Source of the DNA: Reticulitermes lucifugus
Taxonomy: Eukaryota > Arthropoda > Insecta > Blattodea > Rhinotermitidae
NCBI GenBank assembly: GCA_026260175.1
Contig: JAKCWW010000129.1
Location: 123,749-148,953 of the forward strand
Length of the DNA: 25,205 nt
Reading direction: 5' to 3'
Position numbers and translations under genes: made by a program. Numbering within the stretch: position 1 is the stretch's first letter; each line of letters opens with the position of its first letter. Below are positions 1 through 10,284 of this stretch, piece by piece. The notes below the pieces were generated by a model. It ran no database searches and had not been told where the DNA came from. It worked only from the letters and a program-made list of their open reading frames with translations.

Positions 1-69
1 TCTGTGTAATACTTCTTCATTTCTCACACGATCTGTCCAACTGATCTTCTCCATTCTTCTCCATTCAGC
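1..69 (-). mobile_element. LINE-2 family fragment, clipped by the window edge
   Basis: Read on the minus strand, positions 69 to 1 give one open frame of about 23 codons: AEWRRMEKISWTDRVRNEEV followed by LHR. This is a segment just after the reverse transcriptase core of a non-LTR retrotransposon. The same peptide string, decayed, is found at 2455-2520 on the plus strand, so the two are copies of one family. The fragment has no stop codon and is better preserved than the other copy. It continues beyond the window start. The clade was not resolved; RTE- or Ingi/Vingi-like elements carry similar C-terminal regions. Confidence 0.72.
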
Positions 70-1691
70 GATGGTCGCTGCATTTTGTAGCTTTGGGCTT
101 CTTAGTCAAATTCTAGGAGATAAAATATGAATATATTATATTTCAGATACAGGAGTAATATAGGCATGGACAATGTTTCAGAATTTGCCTGTCTTTCCTT
201 CTTCTTGGGATTTTTATTATACTACAGACGTTTAGTGGCGACGATTGGGATCAAATCCGGAACCATTGAATTCTGTACATATTATTGTAATGAATTAACT
301 ATTGATTGAATCATCTTCATATTTGAGTGTCGTAACATTGGATACTCTGCTTCCAAAACTCGACATTTAATTGCTTAATTTTCTTCGATAACACAATTAA
401 AAATATGTTAATCAGAAGATATATATAAACTCAATGTTATAAGTAATTGAATATAATGATTACGGTGTAAATTATATGTGCAACTTTCAGTTATTTTTCT
501 CACCTTCGTTCTGTATTTCTTGTAAACGTTGTTGTAAATTCTAATAATTTCGCGTCAATGAATAAGTAACTTGCAGAATGTGACGCTCTAATCAGAGCCT
601 CAGCCGGTTTACCATATTTCCAATTTTTTGTGCCAAGTCTCGAATTTGGATCCACAATCCGGGAAGTTGGCCCGCTCCCACCCCCATGGATCCTAACTCT
701 TGTCTACAAGATAACGTAGTCTCAGGCACTGATCCTGAATTGGTACACACCACAACGCCTATTTCACCAAGTCAGCACAAGTATAACTACAATAGCAATA
801 GAAAAGACATGGGCTGTTCAGGATACAAATGCACACACACGTTTGTATGGAAGGTCCATGTGTCAGCCACTGAATGTTTCTCTTTTTCTCTTTTATACTT
901 CACACAACTGTGAGATTATAGCATTCAGATATTTCTATATGATTGATTGTAAATGAAGTAATTCAGTGCAAACGACTTATCGTAACTTCTTACAAGGTAA
1001 CGTTCCTACATTTGCTCTTAGAATTGAGGGTATTTGTGAAGTGGCAACTTACACCTGTCAGGAGTGCTTTATAGACGCACTACGTCTGTGGCAACGTGTT
1101 CCGTAAAATTAAAACTTTTAAGAATAATGCCGGTTTAATGCAGAATTTTTCTATACGTGTTATGTGTTACTGCTATGCAATGTTTGCAGCGAATTCCTCA
1201 ACTTAACATGTGATAGAATTAGCCGTTGACTCTTAGTCTATTTATGTGTTCTAACTAACTACTGGACAAATAATAAGATACTATGCCGGGAATATACTCT
1301 AAGAGCCTGCTTATTTTAGGAAGACATTAAAATATAGTTTAACGAGAATGTGTAATGACCTCTCTGTTTACGTTAAATTCATTATATGCAACGCATTCTC
1401 TTTCTATCCTACTTCTATGTGTGAAAATCATTCTGATTACCAATTTTTCGCTTGCTGAACCTTGAGACTGTCTCTATGTTATGGACCGCCTTATCGTTTG
1501 ACCACTCTTCTGTCCTGCAAGCGTAGTGTAACAGCATTCGCCTTAACTTGTAATTTAAACATGTTTCTAACAAACGCTTTAGACAAAAAGTTAACGCACA
1601 TGGCCAAAGGGTTTTCCCCTCAAGCTACCCGGTTTTTGAGATAATTAAATACGCGCAAGGTAAAATTGTCCTTATTAACTCTACGACGAAA
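70..1691. other. AT-rich stretch without recognisable gene
   Basis: Only short, unconvincing open frames are present, such as 127-309 and 686-913, with no recognisable domain. A run that could be a tRNA primer-binding site lies near 237-260 but has no supporting long terminal repeat (see rejected items). A short CA-repeat lies at 830-840. Nothing else could be supported. Confidence 0.5.
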
Positions 1692-1950
1692 AGTGGTGAA
1701 GTGGAGGTATAACTCCTATTATTCTTATTTTTGGTACTAGAGAGTGGTGAGCTGTCATCTTCACGCCTCAACCGCTTCAGGGGAAAGTGCTTTCGGTATC
1801 CATTGAAGAAGAAGCCGGGTGGGCTGTAGAGATTCTCTCTACGTTTTGGGGAATAGCAAAATGCCTTGCTCCTGTTGTGAATCAAACCACAGTTCCACCT
1901 CGGGCGTTCAGCTTATAGCCTAGTCACTGTACCGACTACACTATACCTGC
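1692..1950 (-). mobile_element. SINE-B copy, tRNA-derived, nearly full length
   Basis: Read on the minus strand, the element opens with an A-box-like GGTATAGTGTAGTCGG (1947-1932). A decayed B-box, TGTGGTTTGATTCAC, follows at 1891-1877, the spacing expected for a tRNA-type RNA polymerase III promoter. The body, with a CTTTCC block then AGCGG and a later ACCTCCACTTC near the 3' end, matches the copies at 2030-2150 and 22018-22258. It would depend on a LINE partner for mobility. The 86-codon open frame inside it (1625-1885, minus) is a by-product of the repeat, not a gene. Confidence 0.68.
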
Positions 1951-2029
1951 ACCGAACGCGAAGGAAATAATGCCTGCCTTTCTGAAATTCCGAAATGTAT
2001 CCAAAGGTAAAGGTCGCCTCGTAACATGT

Positions 2030-2150
2030 CATTGGAGGCACAGAAGGGAAGTAGAGGTATTGCTCAACACATTATTAACGTCGGCGCTAGATGGGGCTGG
2101 GTGGTCAGCGCCACGCTCCGGCCGCTATACCCAAGAGGAAAGTCCCTGTA
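2030..2150 (-). mobile_element. SINE-B copy, 5'-truncated (3' body only)
   Basis: On the minus strand this holds the SINE-B body: GGACTTTCC, then AGCGGCCGGAGCGTG, then a stretch ending ACCTCTACTTCCC. It aligns with 22100-22215 and with the 3' half of the copy at 1692-1950. The tRNA-like head with A and B boxes is missing. It lies in the same orientation as its neighbour, about 80 bp upstream of that copy's head. The open frames at 1970-2176 and 2064-2285 are by-products of this repeat. Confidence 0.6.
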
Positions 2151-2454
2151 TCCACAATTTAAAAAAAACAAGCTAATATGAAATTGGTCTTGACAGGGTT
2201 TAGACTGCGTTAAGAAAAGGTCTACTAAATACGACTGTGAAGAGTGTAATAAGTAAGACCTGAACAAACACACACTTATACACACTTTATTCGAGGGTAT
2301 TTACTAAATGTGATCGGTGGCGTTTTAATGTGATTGCTTTTGTTTTCCCTAATCAGAGTACGTAGACTTATCCACTAACAGTGAATGTGTTGTGCTTAAA
2401 CTTGTGCACTTCGGAAGTTAGATAAAAATGTCTTGAATGTTTTGAAACATGATC
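2151..2454. other. Unassigned spacer
   Basis: AT-rich sequence between the SINE-B pair and the LINE-2 fragment. It includes a poly-A run at 2160-2168. No coding signature or repeat homology to the rest of the window was seen. Confidence 0.4.
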
Positions 2455-2811
2455 CTGGAGAAGGATGGAAACGATCAGTTGGACTGCTCTGTAAAAGGTG
2501 AAGTGTTACACAGACTCAAGGAGAAACGAATATCCTACATACAATAAAAAGAAGGAAGGCTAACTGGATTGGTCACATCTTTCTCAAGAACTGCCTTTAA
2601 GCCACATTATTAAAAGAAAGATAGATGGAAGGATAGAAGTGACGGGAAGACGACGAAGAAGGCGTAAGCAACTACTGGATGACATCAAGGAAAGGAGAAG
2701 ATTCTGGAACTTGAAAGAGGAAGTACTAGCTCGCACTCTCTGGAGAAGTCACTTTGGAAGAGACTATGGATCTGTCGTAAGACAGTCTACGTGATGATGA
2801 TGATGATGATG
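2455..2811 (+). pseudogene. LINE-2 3' end: C-terminal part of a non-LTR retrotransposon ORF with (GAT)n tail
   Basis: The conceptual protein passes through three frames. First comes a decayed WRRMETISWTA segment (about 2458-2490). Next is IKRRKANWIGHI with NC (from about 2543). The longest piece is GRIEVTGRRRRRRKQLLDDI, continuing as KERRRFWNLKEEVLARTLWR and ending VVRQST (about 2630-2794). This basic GRRRRR...LLDD...LW(R)xxFGR pattern is the C-terminal tail of a LINE polyprotein, downstream of the reverse transcriptase. Frameshifts and an in-frame TAA make it non-functional. The ORF stop runs straight into the (GAT)n microsatellite at 2791-2811, which is probably the native 3' tail of the element. 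Family recognition is from remembered peptide patterns; the clade is uncertain. Confidence 0.8.
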
Positions 2812-2812
2812 T
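2791..2812 (+). repeat. (GAT)n microsatellite, LINE-2 3' tail
   Basis: About seven GAT/ATG units follow the LINE-2 stop codon directly. Simple-repeat 3' tails instead of poly(A) are known in several LINE clades, so this is interpreted as the tail rather than an independent microsatellite. Confidence 0.75.
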
Positions 2813-3833
2813 AATATTAGTTTACTATAAGTAAATAAATAAATACGTAAATAATTAATTGCATTCAAGTATGGTCATGGTCAATATATTTCTTATGGAT
2901 TCCTCTGTAATGTGTCTGTCTTGTAAGAAGTAGGGAGACGTTTGTGACAGTCATACATGCGTGTATTCAGAAATTGTTTACTTGAAAATGTCAGTTTATC
3001 GCTATCTGTATGATAGCAAAGACAGTTTTTTTCACGGATTGAGAGCACAGAGCCAGTAACACAGCGAAATCCTCAACAGATTTTACAATACGCGTACGTT
3101 TCTCAACTAGTATATTTCTTTGATTTTATTTTTTTACCCCTTTCTTGGATCCGCGAAAAAAATTTAATATAAACCCAATATAAGACGAAGAAGTTCGTGT
3201 CTTAGTATTGCTTTATTGATTTTAGTTTCAAGTTATCATACACATCACATTTCTTCTTTTCTTTGGATGTACAGTATTACATAAGACGATAATTTTCAAT
3301 TAATGAGAATTCTTTTTAATTAAGAAAAATGGAGAAGATAATTTTTTTACGGTCCGTATGAATTTATTCATTAAGAGACATGAATATAAGAAATACATTC
3401 ATTGTATCCTACAAAATCCAAAGTTGATTTAATTTCATTAATTTTTTACTCGTTCGGACTATGTAGAAACCCTATTTCCCTTTTGCAAGGGATGGTAAAT
3501 ATTCAACCCCTCCGTGCTCCATTTTAGTAGAGTATTCTACGGTGATTTAGAAAGGATACGTAAGTCGTATTATCGCACATAATAGTTCAAAGCTTTGACT
3601 TTAGTGGCGTACATTTAGTTGTCCAGGGAATTAGAAAATTAATTAGGAGACATGTCACCATCATCTTCCATCAAACACAATTTCATTAGCACTTAAGTGC
3701 TATTTGTTCAATCATATCTTTGCTCCTAAACTGAATTTGGTAAACCAGAGTAATACAAACCGCTGATAAATGATTTTCATGCCCTCAGATATTCCAATTT
3801 CCAACAAAAATCACATTAGTCCATCTATCTTTT
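2813..3833. other. AT-rich stretch without recognisable gene
   Basis: Long AT-rich runs with no open frame above background, no tRNA-type promoter boxes and no similarity to the other repeats in the window. Confidence 0.45.
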
Positions 3834-4088
3834 CCATGGTGCAACAGCCTCTAGTGGGCCAGGGCCTCCTCATTGTCGAGGCTTCACGATCACACTCATT
3901 TAGATACACCACACTCAGTAGGACTCCTCTGGACGAGAGATAAGCCCGACGCAGAGACCTCTACCTGACAACACACAACATTCACAAGAGACAGACATCC
4001 ATGGCCCCGGCGGGATTCGAAGCCACAATCCCAGCAAGCGAGCGATCGTAGACCCACGTCTTAAACCGCGCGGCCACTGGGATCGGCC
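3834..4088 (-). mobile_element. SINE-A copy, tRNA-derived
   Basis: Read on the minus strand from 4088, the head GCCGATCCCAGTGGCC contains an A-box-like CCAGTGGCCGCGCGG. A B-box-like GGCTTCGAATCCC follows (4024-4012), then CGCCGGGGCCATGGA. The same head is present on the plus strand at 25116-25205, which gives independent support for a repeat family. The body continues about 170 bp past the B-box and ends near 3834. It is GC-richer than its AT-rich surroundings. No clear target-site duplication was found. Confidence 0.75.
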
Positions 4089-5439
4089 ATATTTCTATTA
4101 GTTTTTCATATACCATGAGTGGATGAACATACGTTATATAGAATCAATATTTTATGTGACAACTGTCGATTGCCACTTCCTATCGGCTCGTATAGACTAG
4201 AATGAAAAAAAGTTAGTGTGGGCAATGGTTCCTTTTAATTAATTTTAGTTACTACTGTGAGGTATTGACACCACTGAACCAAACACGGTAAAGCTTCTGT
4301 TGGGAATATTTGTTGTGCTGCGTATACGATTTTATGTTGATTTACGCTTGTGAAATAAGGTATAAATAATGTTCTTGTTTTTTGACGTATTATTGTAGCA
4401 TTTAATACACTAGCTCTAATGTTTGCAATCAAATTTTGTAAGAAATAAGACAGTACTGGCTACGTTCGTCACTTTTTGAAGGTTAACCGCTGTTTTTGTC
4501 CGGTTGTACGTGACGATAGATTTAAGCACCTACCGATTTGGTGTTTTAGGACAATGGGGAACTCTCCAATGATCACTTGTGTGGTAAGCGTCTGTACTTA
4601 TCATTCGAGCAAGATTTTACCTTTTATTTTATATTATTTTTTTATTCAAGCCAGTTTTGAAATACTGTCTCCCATGCTTTCCCATCAGTCATATGAGTAC
4701 GTTTGTGAGCGCAATAAGATCTTTTAATTAGTATTCAAGTAAATGACAAGTTGCAATTATAAGCTAGAGTAAATACAACTTCGGAACACGCGAAACTCCA
4801 AAAAAATAAGCACTTTTTAACATAATGTAAATTAGAATATATTTGTGATGCTGTTGATAAGTACATCTCGTAATATTTTATTGCTTTATTGTAATCCTAA
4901 TTAAAATACATTGGAATTTCTGATATTTTATCATAACTTATTAAAAGAAAAATAATAGCGAAGGCATGCACTAAGGAAATGCTAGGCCTCATGCAAACAA
5001 ATGCAAAGAAAATATTTAAAATAATTGGCATTGTTGAATCAACACTGCGAAAAGGGATTAAATTTGGAAACGTTATTATGTATTTACGTGGCTGTAAATC
5101 GTGTTTTATTAAATTTCAGGAAACAGAATGACCATAACATTGGTAGGGCTGTGTTAACTTGTTTGTAGGTTCACTTTTCAAACACAAAGAAATCTAAGAT
5201 TTGAGTCTGCAAAAGCAAACACGTTGAGCAGTCTTTTGACATGTCGGCGAAATGGTGAGAAGGTTTTGGGTGTATTGGCTTTTTAAAGCATCTAATTTTT
5301 TTAGAAGTCCACATCCAGGTAAGCCTTGGATGATTATAAGATTCAGCAGAGTTCAAGTTAAAATTTATTTGAAAATGTGACCGACTTGTACTAAAAATAA
5401 ATATTTTCTCCAAGCACAGTTGTTAATATGGATGCAAGT
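4089..5439. other. AT-rich stretch; possible decayed upstream part of a transposase at its right end
   Basis: No gene is recognisable in 4089-5260. From about 5270 to 5440 there may be further decayed sequence of the pogo-type transposase that starts clearly at 5440, but no motif there is certain. Confidence 0.35.
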
Positions 5440-6597
5440 GTTCTCTCATTAGTCCTGGACCAAGTTTCTAATGTGACTACCAGAGGAAAGCAAGTCGTTA
5501 GGAAGATGTGCAATATTAATTTTGTTTGTGCCTGAGTGAGAGTGGGCTCCACGTTCCTTCTGTTGTGTTTGGTCGCAACAGGATAGGAGAGGAACTCACA
5601 GCTGGAAATCCTTCTGAAACGATTGCAGTATGTTCCGACTCGGGATGCATTACTGATACTGTATTCGAAGAAATACTTTGCGACGTTCAGGATAGAGTAA
5701 GGTCTGGTCACAATAATCATGTGTTTACTTCTGTTGGATAACCATTCTGCTCATATAACTCTAGAAGCCGTAAACTTTTGCCTCGAAAATAGCATTCGCC
5801 TGATAAAAATTCCGTCCTATACTGTCCATAAAATACAACCATGTTGGAGGAGTTTTATGATGATTACTGCAGTACGCTGATGAAAACATACCGTGGAAGA
5901 AACATAACACAGTGTCTGTTTTGTAAGTTAGTATGGAAGGCATTATGCGCAAAGGAAGCAAAAGGCAATTTTAAGGCAAGTGGCATTTCGTATGTTAACC
6001 CAGGCATTTTCGCGGACGAGGAATTGCTACCGTATTTTGTGCAGACGTAGTAGGAGCACAAAATAATGTTCAGGCCAGCGATAACATTAAAATGAAGCTG
6101 CAAATCACGCCTAAGACCACACGTCCGCTCAGCAGAGTGATTTTCAACTTTAGTCTCCTCTGAGAATCTCCGGTTACTTCACATATTTCAGTGTGGCAAG
6201 TGGCTCCAGTGTAGAAATATTTTGGCTGTCCCGAAAAATTTCCTTTCCTTGTAAAAGATATGAGCGAGTGAAATGAAGTGAGAGAAAACGTCCGAAGTGT
6301 TAAATCATTCCATTAAAAGAAACTGATGTTTTAATGGGCAGAAAATTGAAAAGGAGGAAGGAACAGAAGAATGAGAGAATCAAGAAACTACTGCTCATTA
6401 AAAGAGAAAAAGCATTAGATGAGAGGGGCTCCAATCGTTAAAAAGGAATAAGGTGCCCTGACTGGTACAAAATTTGCCACGATCTACCTGATGAAGATGT
6501 GATTTTGTGTGGTCCGTGTGAGATGTGGTGTCATGGAAACTGCTGTGCGGGTGAAAATACTGCAGGACGCCTTTGCCAGTTTTACACTTCAGCAGTC
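5440..6597 (+). pseudogene. Pogo/jerky-type DDE transposase pseudogene, C-terminal half
   Basis: Five decayed pieces follow the order of a pogo-superfamily (DDE_1) transposase. (1) RGKQVVRKMCNINFVCA lies at about 5480-5530. (2) The stretch with AGNPSETIAVCSDSGCI lies at about 5590-5655, in the position of the usual GAPPGS...SDSGW region. (3) DNHSAHITLEAVNFCLENSI starts at 5737 and carries the second catalytic Asp of the DNHxSH motif. (4) TYRGRNIT and GNFKASGISYVNPGIFADEE (to about 6030) form the usual C-terminal helix region. (5) A Lys/Arg-rich stretch from 6343 is followed by CPDW...CHDLPDEDVILCGPCEMWCHGNCC, a Cys/His-rich finger like the C-terminal finger of jerky-type transposases. Frame changes occur around 5737 and 5841, and stops interrupt the tail. 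The DNA-binding N-terminus is absent or unreadable. This is a dead element, not a host gene. Confidence 0.85.
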
Positions 6598-6713
6598 AGG
6601 TATCTTCTCTGTAATTCTGATTTTCTATGACATACCCTTGTGAGGTATTTGTAACTAATTCTTTTATATGATTTCATTTATAAATGGTTCCATTTTAATA
6701 ATTGCAATAAGGG

Positions 6714-6867
6714 CGATACAATACCTAGATTAGCGTGTTAGGCTTGTACTACTTTGTTCTAAATAACTCCCTGATGATGGCATCAAGGTGCCGAAACACG
6801 TAGGAGTTTTATACTTGTCTTGAATTGTATTTTATTAATTGCTTGTATTGGTTGATGTATTAAGTTT
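6714..6867 (+). mobile_element. ~153 bp short element carrying a hammerhead-like core, copy A
   Basis: The whole interval aligns without gaps in its first 58 bases, and almost without gaps beyond, to the minus strand of 21402-21250. About three-quarters of the first 58 positions match, and the central core is nearly identical. The element starts near CGATACAATA and ends in AT-rich sequence around 6867. It has no open frame, no tRNA boxes and no poly(A) tail, so it is neither a classical SINE nor a LINE fragment. Penelope-like elements and retrozymes carry hammerhead ribozymes in their terminal repeats, so a non-autonomous derivative of such an element is the best guess. No convincing target duplication is visible for this copy. 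Confidence 0.6.
6765..6808 (+). ncRNA. Putative minimal type I hammerhead ribozyme motif (copy A)
   Basis: The order of parts fits a type I hammerhead. Stem I 5' strand AACTCC is at 6765-6770 and the CTGATGA core at 6771-6777. Stem II is GGCA (6779-6782) with TGCC (6789-6792) around a 6-nt loop. GAAA is at 6793-6796. Stem III is two pairs (A6796-T6801, C6797-G6800). The predicted cleavage base is A6802, and stem I 3' strand GGAGTT (6803-6808) pairs fully with 6765-6770. Caveat: one extra T at 6778 separates the core from stem II, unlike the textbook motif. The very short stem III would make the monomer weak, as reported for ribozymes of Penelope-like elements. Confidence 0.55.
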
Positions 6868-8999
6868 TGTAGCAAATTTATATTATATTAGGTGCCTCCA
6901 GTTCTGCAGTACCACGCTTTTGGATTTTCGCCCCCACACGATTAGGACTTTTGCCCCACTAATGGGACCAACATTCTGCTTAGCAGACTGAGAGAGATAT
7001 GTGACGCAAATTCAAATTTTAATCATGAGGTTGGTGTGGACAACATGACTTGAAGGCATACGGATTTCAGTTTGATTTGACTCTGACCAGTGGCTAGAAA
7101 GAAAGTTAAATGCTGAACTTCGTTTTATTGTGTGTATTTGAAAATAGGGCACAAAGGTTTTAGCTTTAGTTTTGTGGTAGTAAGTAACTCTTGAAGCTGG
7201 GGAATTTCAAACTGTTGTCAACATAAGACACAAACACACACACTTAGAGGGAGAGACAGACGGACGGACGGACAAGCAGTACAGTAGCTCCTCGTTTTAC
7301 GTGACGGCTCAGCAGTCTTATTCACTTTCCTGCGCCGTATGAACGCCCATATCTAGTTCGGTGTACCGACTCGATTTTATTCCCATAGAGTGTGCTGAGA
7401 TGTGGGGATGCTTGAGTGGGGACGTGAGACGGATTTCCCTAAGGGCTTGCTTTGTCAAATTAGGTACCGGCGCTGTAAAATTATGAAGCACCGCCCCGTA
7501 CTTCGTATCAGCCAAGATTTAAAATGCTTAACTTAGTGCAAGGAACGTCTCTTGAATTTGTTCCAGTCATAACACAATCTTATTATGTCTCCATGATTAG
7601 AAATAGAATACAATTCAACTTGACGTTATTGCTCACTTACTGGAAGTAAGTTCTCTTAAAATATGTATAGGAAATGTCTTAAATGATGCTTTTAGTGGGA
7701 TTTCTAAGGTGAGTGTTTATGTAACATTTTTAATTACGGGGTTATCTTTTACAAATACAAAATCATTTATCTCGCAGTATGAAGGTATTATAAATTTAAA
7801 AATATAGGTAACTTGACGAAAACTGTTACAAAAAGAAACTGTTAGGATCAGGAACGTGGGGTTTACTCCTAGCCATTCAGTAATACGAGTATACTGTCCT
7901 CTTGCCTGGAAATATCATTTTCTCATATTACGTAAAATGTGTGAGAGCGCACGTGATATCTACATTAACCTTTTATAGTGACTGATGAGGCATGTCCTTC
8001 AAATGGCCAGCACCATAAAAGATCTGAACGGATAGCCCGCCACAAAGAAAAACCCCCAAATGGCAAGAAGTAATATCGTCTTATCCGAAGATGTGTAGAA
8101 TATTCGTATGCGGTGTTTTCTTAGCAATAAACTGATATATACTGAATCAGTAGTACAGTTAGGCTGTGGCACATTGCTTACACTTGTGCAGTTAGTCATG
8201 TTCGAGGTTTTACTGTAAAGTTTATTTGAAACCGACAATAAATTCGGACTTAAAAATCTCAGTAATAGCGTACACACACAGACTCAATGTCCATTCCTTA
8301 ACGCGATTTTTTTTCCCAAGAACACCATCAATTGAAATGTTAAAACAACTGAACGACTGCGAGAGAGCAACAGAAGCGTTTTATTTAACGTAGTTGTCGT
8401 TTGCTGAGATTATTTAGCGTTGATAGTAGATGAATGAAACTTAAGTGGGGAGCAATGGCGGAATAGTAGTAACAGGGGAAAACCGGAGCACTCGAAAAGA
8501 AAAAAGAAACCCTATGCCAGTACCAATTTATTCACCATAAATAACACATGGACTGACCTGGGAACTGCAACAGGAGGGCTGGCTTTTGGGGGTAATAAGG
8601 ACACAGGCAAATTAAATTTTGATGCCTTTATTACTTTATCCCTCGCTCTAAAATTCGAATCTTCTATTATTTCTTCTCAAGTGTGGCCCGGACCACCTTG
8701 GGGACCACTCAGCTCTTTACAAAGGAGTACTGCACGTCAGGTCGCTGGAGTTAAAGCGGCTGGAGTGTGTAAGATTTTGCTTATTTCCATTACAAATGTG
8801 TGGCACTCTATCTTATAGCCCGATTTATCTTTCCTTTAGCTATACTTAGCCATTACCTCTTTTTCGATTTTACAGATGCGTCTTTTGAAATTCGCACCTT
8901 TCACGGCCCACGCGTAAATGTAATTTTAGTCATGCCCATACGAAAAGGAAGGCTTTTCCTGCATCGTTTTCGAGATACTCATAAACATTGAACATAATT
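6868..8999. other. Long stretch without recognisable gene
   Basis: This holds a short compound microsatellite at 7229-7275 ((CA)n, then a GA-rich piece, then (GGAC)n). A somewhat GC-richer piece at 8540-8770 has no homology that I recognise. The open frames at 7318-7515, 7999-8277 and 8800-8991 show no domain. The left edge of the tandem-repeat block that begins at about 9000 is not sharply defined. Confidence 0.4.
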
Positions 9000-9521
9000 A
9001 CTTTCAGGTTCCTTACACTGAAGTTCACCCAAATTAGACAGTAAATGTCGAAAGTACGGGCAGAAATTCATGTACACCCCTAATTTAACGTATGGATTGC
9101 ACCGGGCCGGTTTTTTTTGCCGAAGTTGCCCTCACCAATAAATTTTTGTAGACGATCCCTGCGCCTGATATTCATCGAAATCTGACAAAAATATAGAAAA
9201 TACAGTTACAATTGTATTTAGATCCTTACGAAAAATATGGCATTTACTTACTCGACTACCACACAACTGCATTACACGGACATTCCCCAAGTTCACCCAA
9301 ATCAGTAAGAAATATCGGAAGTAATGATAGAAGTTCATTTACTGCATTAAGTAAGGGGTTACTATCACTGAGCCAATTTTTACAGAACTAAGGCTTGTTC
9401 GATAGAGTTCTGTAAGCAACTCCTATACCAAATTTCATAAAAATCCAACGAACTGTTAGCTGCTGACACTAGTCACAGATAAACGTTGAAGAATACGGGT
9501 GTGATTGCCACATAAGGCGTT
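9000..9521 (-). repeat. Degenerate ~130-140 bp tandem repeats with leader, block 1
   Basis: Read on the minus strand, the block starts with a leader ACGCCTTATGTGGC (about 9520-9507), then TCTGTGACTAG and TTGGATTTTTATGAAATTTGG. At least three diverged units follow. Landmark positions (the reversed GTAAATG-type motif and the following CTTTCGACATTT/CTTCCGATATTT motif) fall near 9342, 9212 and 9075, a spacing of about 130-137. The same leader and units occur in plus orientation at 12018-12780. The unit length is not a multiple of three and frames are broken, so this is not a coding repeat. What element it belongs to is unknown. Confidence 0.6.
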
Positions 9522-9849
9522 ACCGTTCTACTATGTAAGGAAGCCAGATAACAGAATTAAAATATATTATCCTGCGTTCTGTCAGTCTTTTGTGTTTGTG
9601 TGTGGACAAATATTGACAGCAGCAGTGCCGCGGGTGTGTTTGTGTACGAGCTATCAATATGCCTACTGCTGTTCTTTATACCCTTGTCAGGCAGCTTTAT
9701 GTCTTACCATATCCTTGCTATATTAAGGATGTTTTTTAATTTGGTGATATTAATATATAGAGCTTAAATAACGGTACCTAGCGTTCAAAATTGTAAGCAG
9801 GTTTAAATTTATATTTAGGTCTCCTAATGTGTTCTTTTTTAAACAGTTT
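9522..9849. other. Unassigned spacer
   Basis: Sequence between the tandem-repeat block and the first LINE-1 fragment. The open frame at 9505-9726 overlaps it but shows no recognisable domain. Confidence 0.35.
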
Positions 9850-10125
9850 AGGATGGGCTTGGTGGAGAATGTAGCACGTATGGGAAAAAAGATAAATGCG
9901 AACATTTTAGTCAGAATGCCTGAGGAGAACAGGAAAGAGACGTGGTTTGGAAGGAATAGGGTGTGAGGAATAAGGATAGCTTCATGTGGCGCAGGATAGG
10001 GTCAAGTAGAGAGCGTTTGTGCATAGGGTATTAAACTTTGACTTCCCTAAGTGGCAGATACTTCTTGACGGTATAAATTGCTATTAGCTTCTGAAGAGGC
10101 AGTATAGTTCAGGAGGTTATTATTT
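9850..10125 (+). pseudogene. LINE-1 family 3' end, internally deleted
   Basis: Two conserved pieces of a non-LTR retrotransposon C-terminus are readable. ENVARMGKKINANILVRMPE lies at 9861-9920, corresponding to the HVARMG...VLVGKPEGKR region. LHVAQDRVK with RAFVHRVLNF follows at about 9980-10045, corresponding to the LAQDRxxWRALVxxVMNL end of the protein. The GRPRRRW...DxIKxxLKEIGW section that lies between them in sister copies is deleted. The 3' untranslated piece CTATTAGCTTCTGAAGAGGC (from 10081) and a GGAGGTTATTA end match the other LINE-1 copies. The clade is not resolved. Confidence 0.7.
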
Positions 10126-10284
10126 CATACCTTAATTACGCTAAATTTCGGAAATGATTTTATTACTTTGGACTGACAATGTATGAGTATTCGTTAATGA
10201 TGTTTGTATCCCTGATATATGTTCGGCTTTTGAATGTTACTTTCTGAATATCCTAACGGATAATCAGCCTCTTTTCGATACTAT
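10126..10284. other. Short spacer between two LINE-1 fragments
   Basis: AT-rich and without recognisable coding content. It may include unreadable 5' sequence of the following LINE copy. Confidence 0.3.

Noticed and set aside
237-260. TGGCGACGATTGGGATC, resembling a tRNA primer-binding site of a Ty3/gypsy-type LTR element
   Set aside because: No LTR end, polypurine tract, gag or second LTR is visible nearby. Only the first seven or so bases resemble a tRNA 3' end complement.
3000-3830. CRISPR array or bacterial-type operon signals
   Set aside because: No regularly spaced identical repeats occur here or elsewhere, and the whole window has eukaryotic transposon content.
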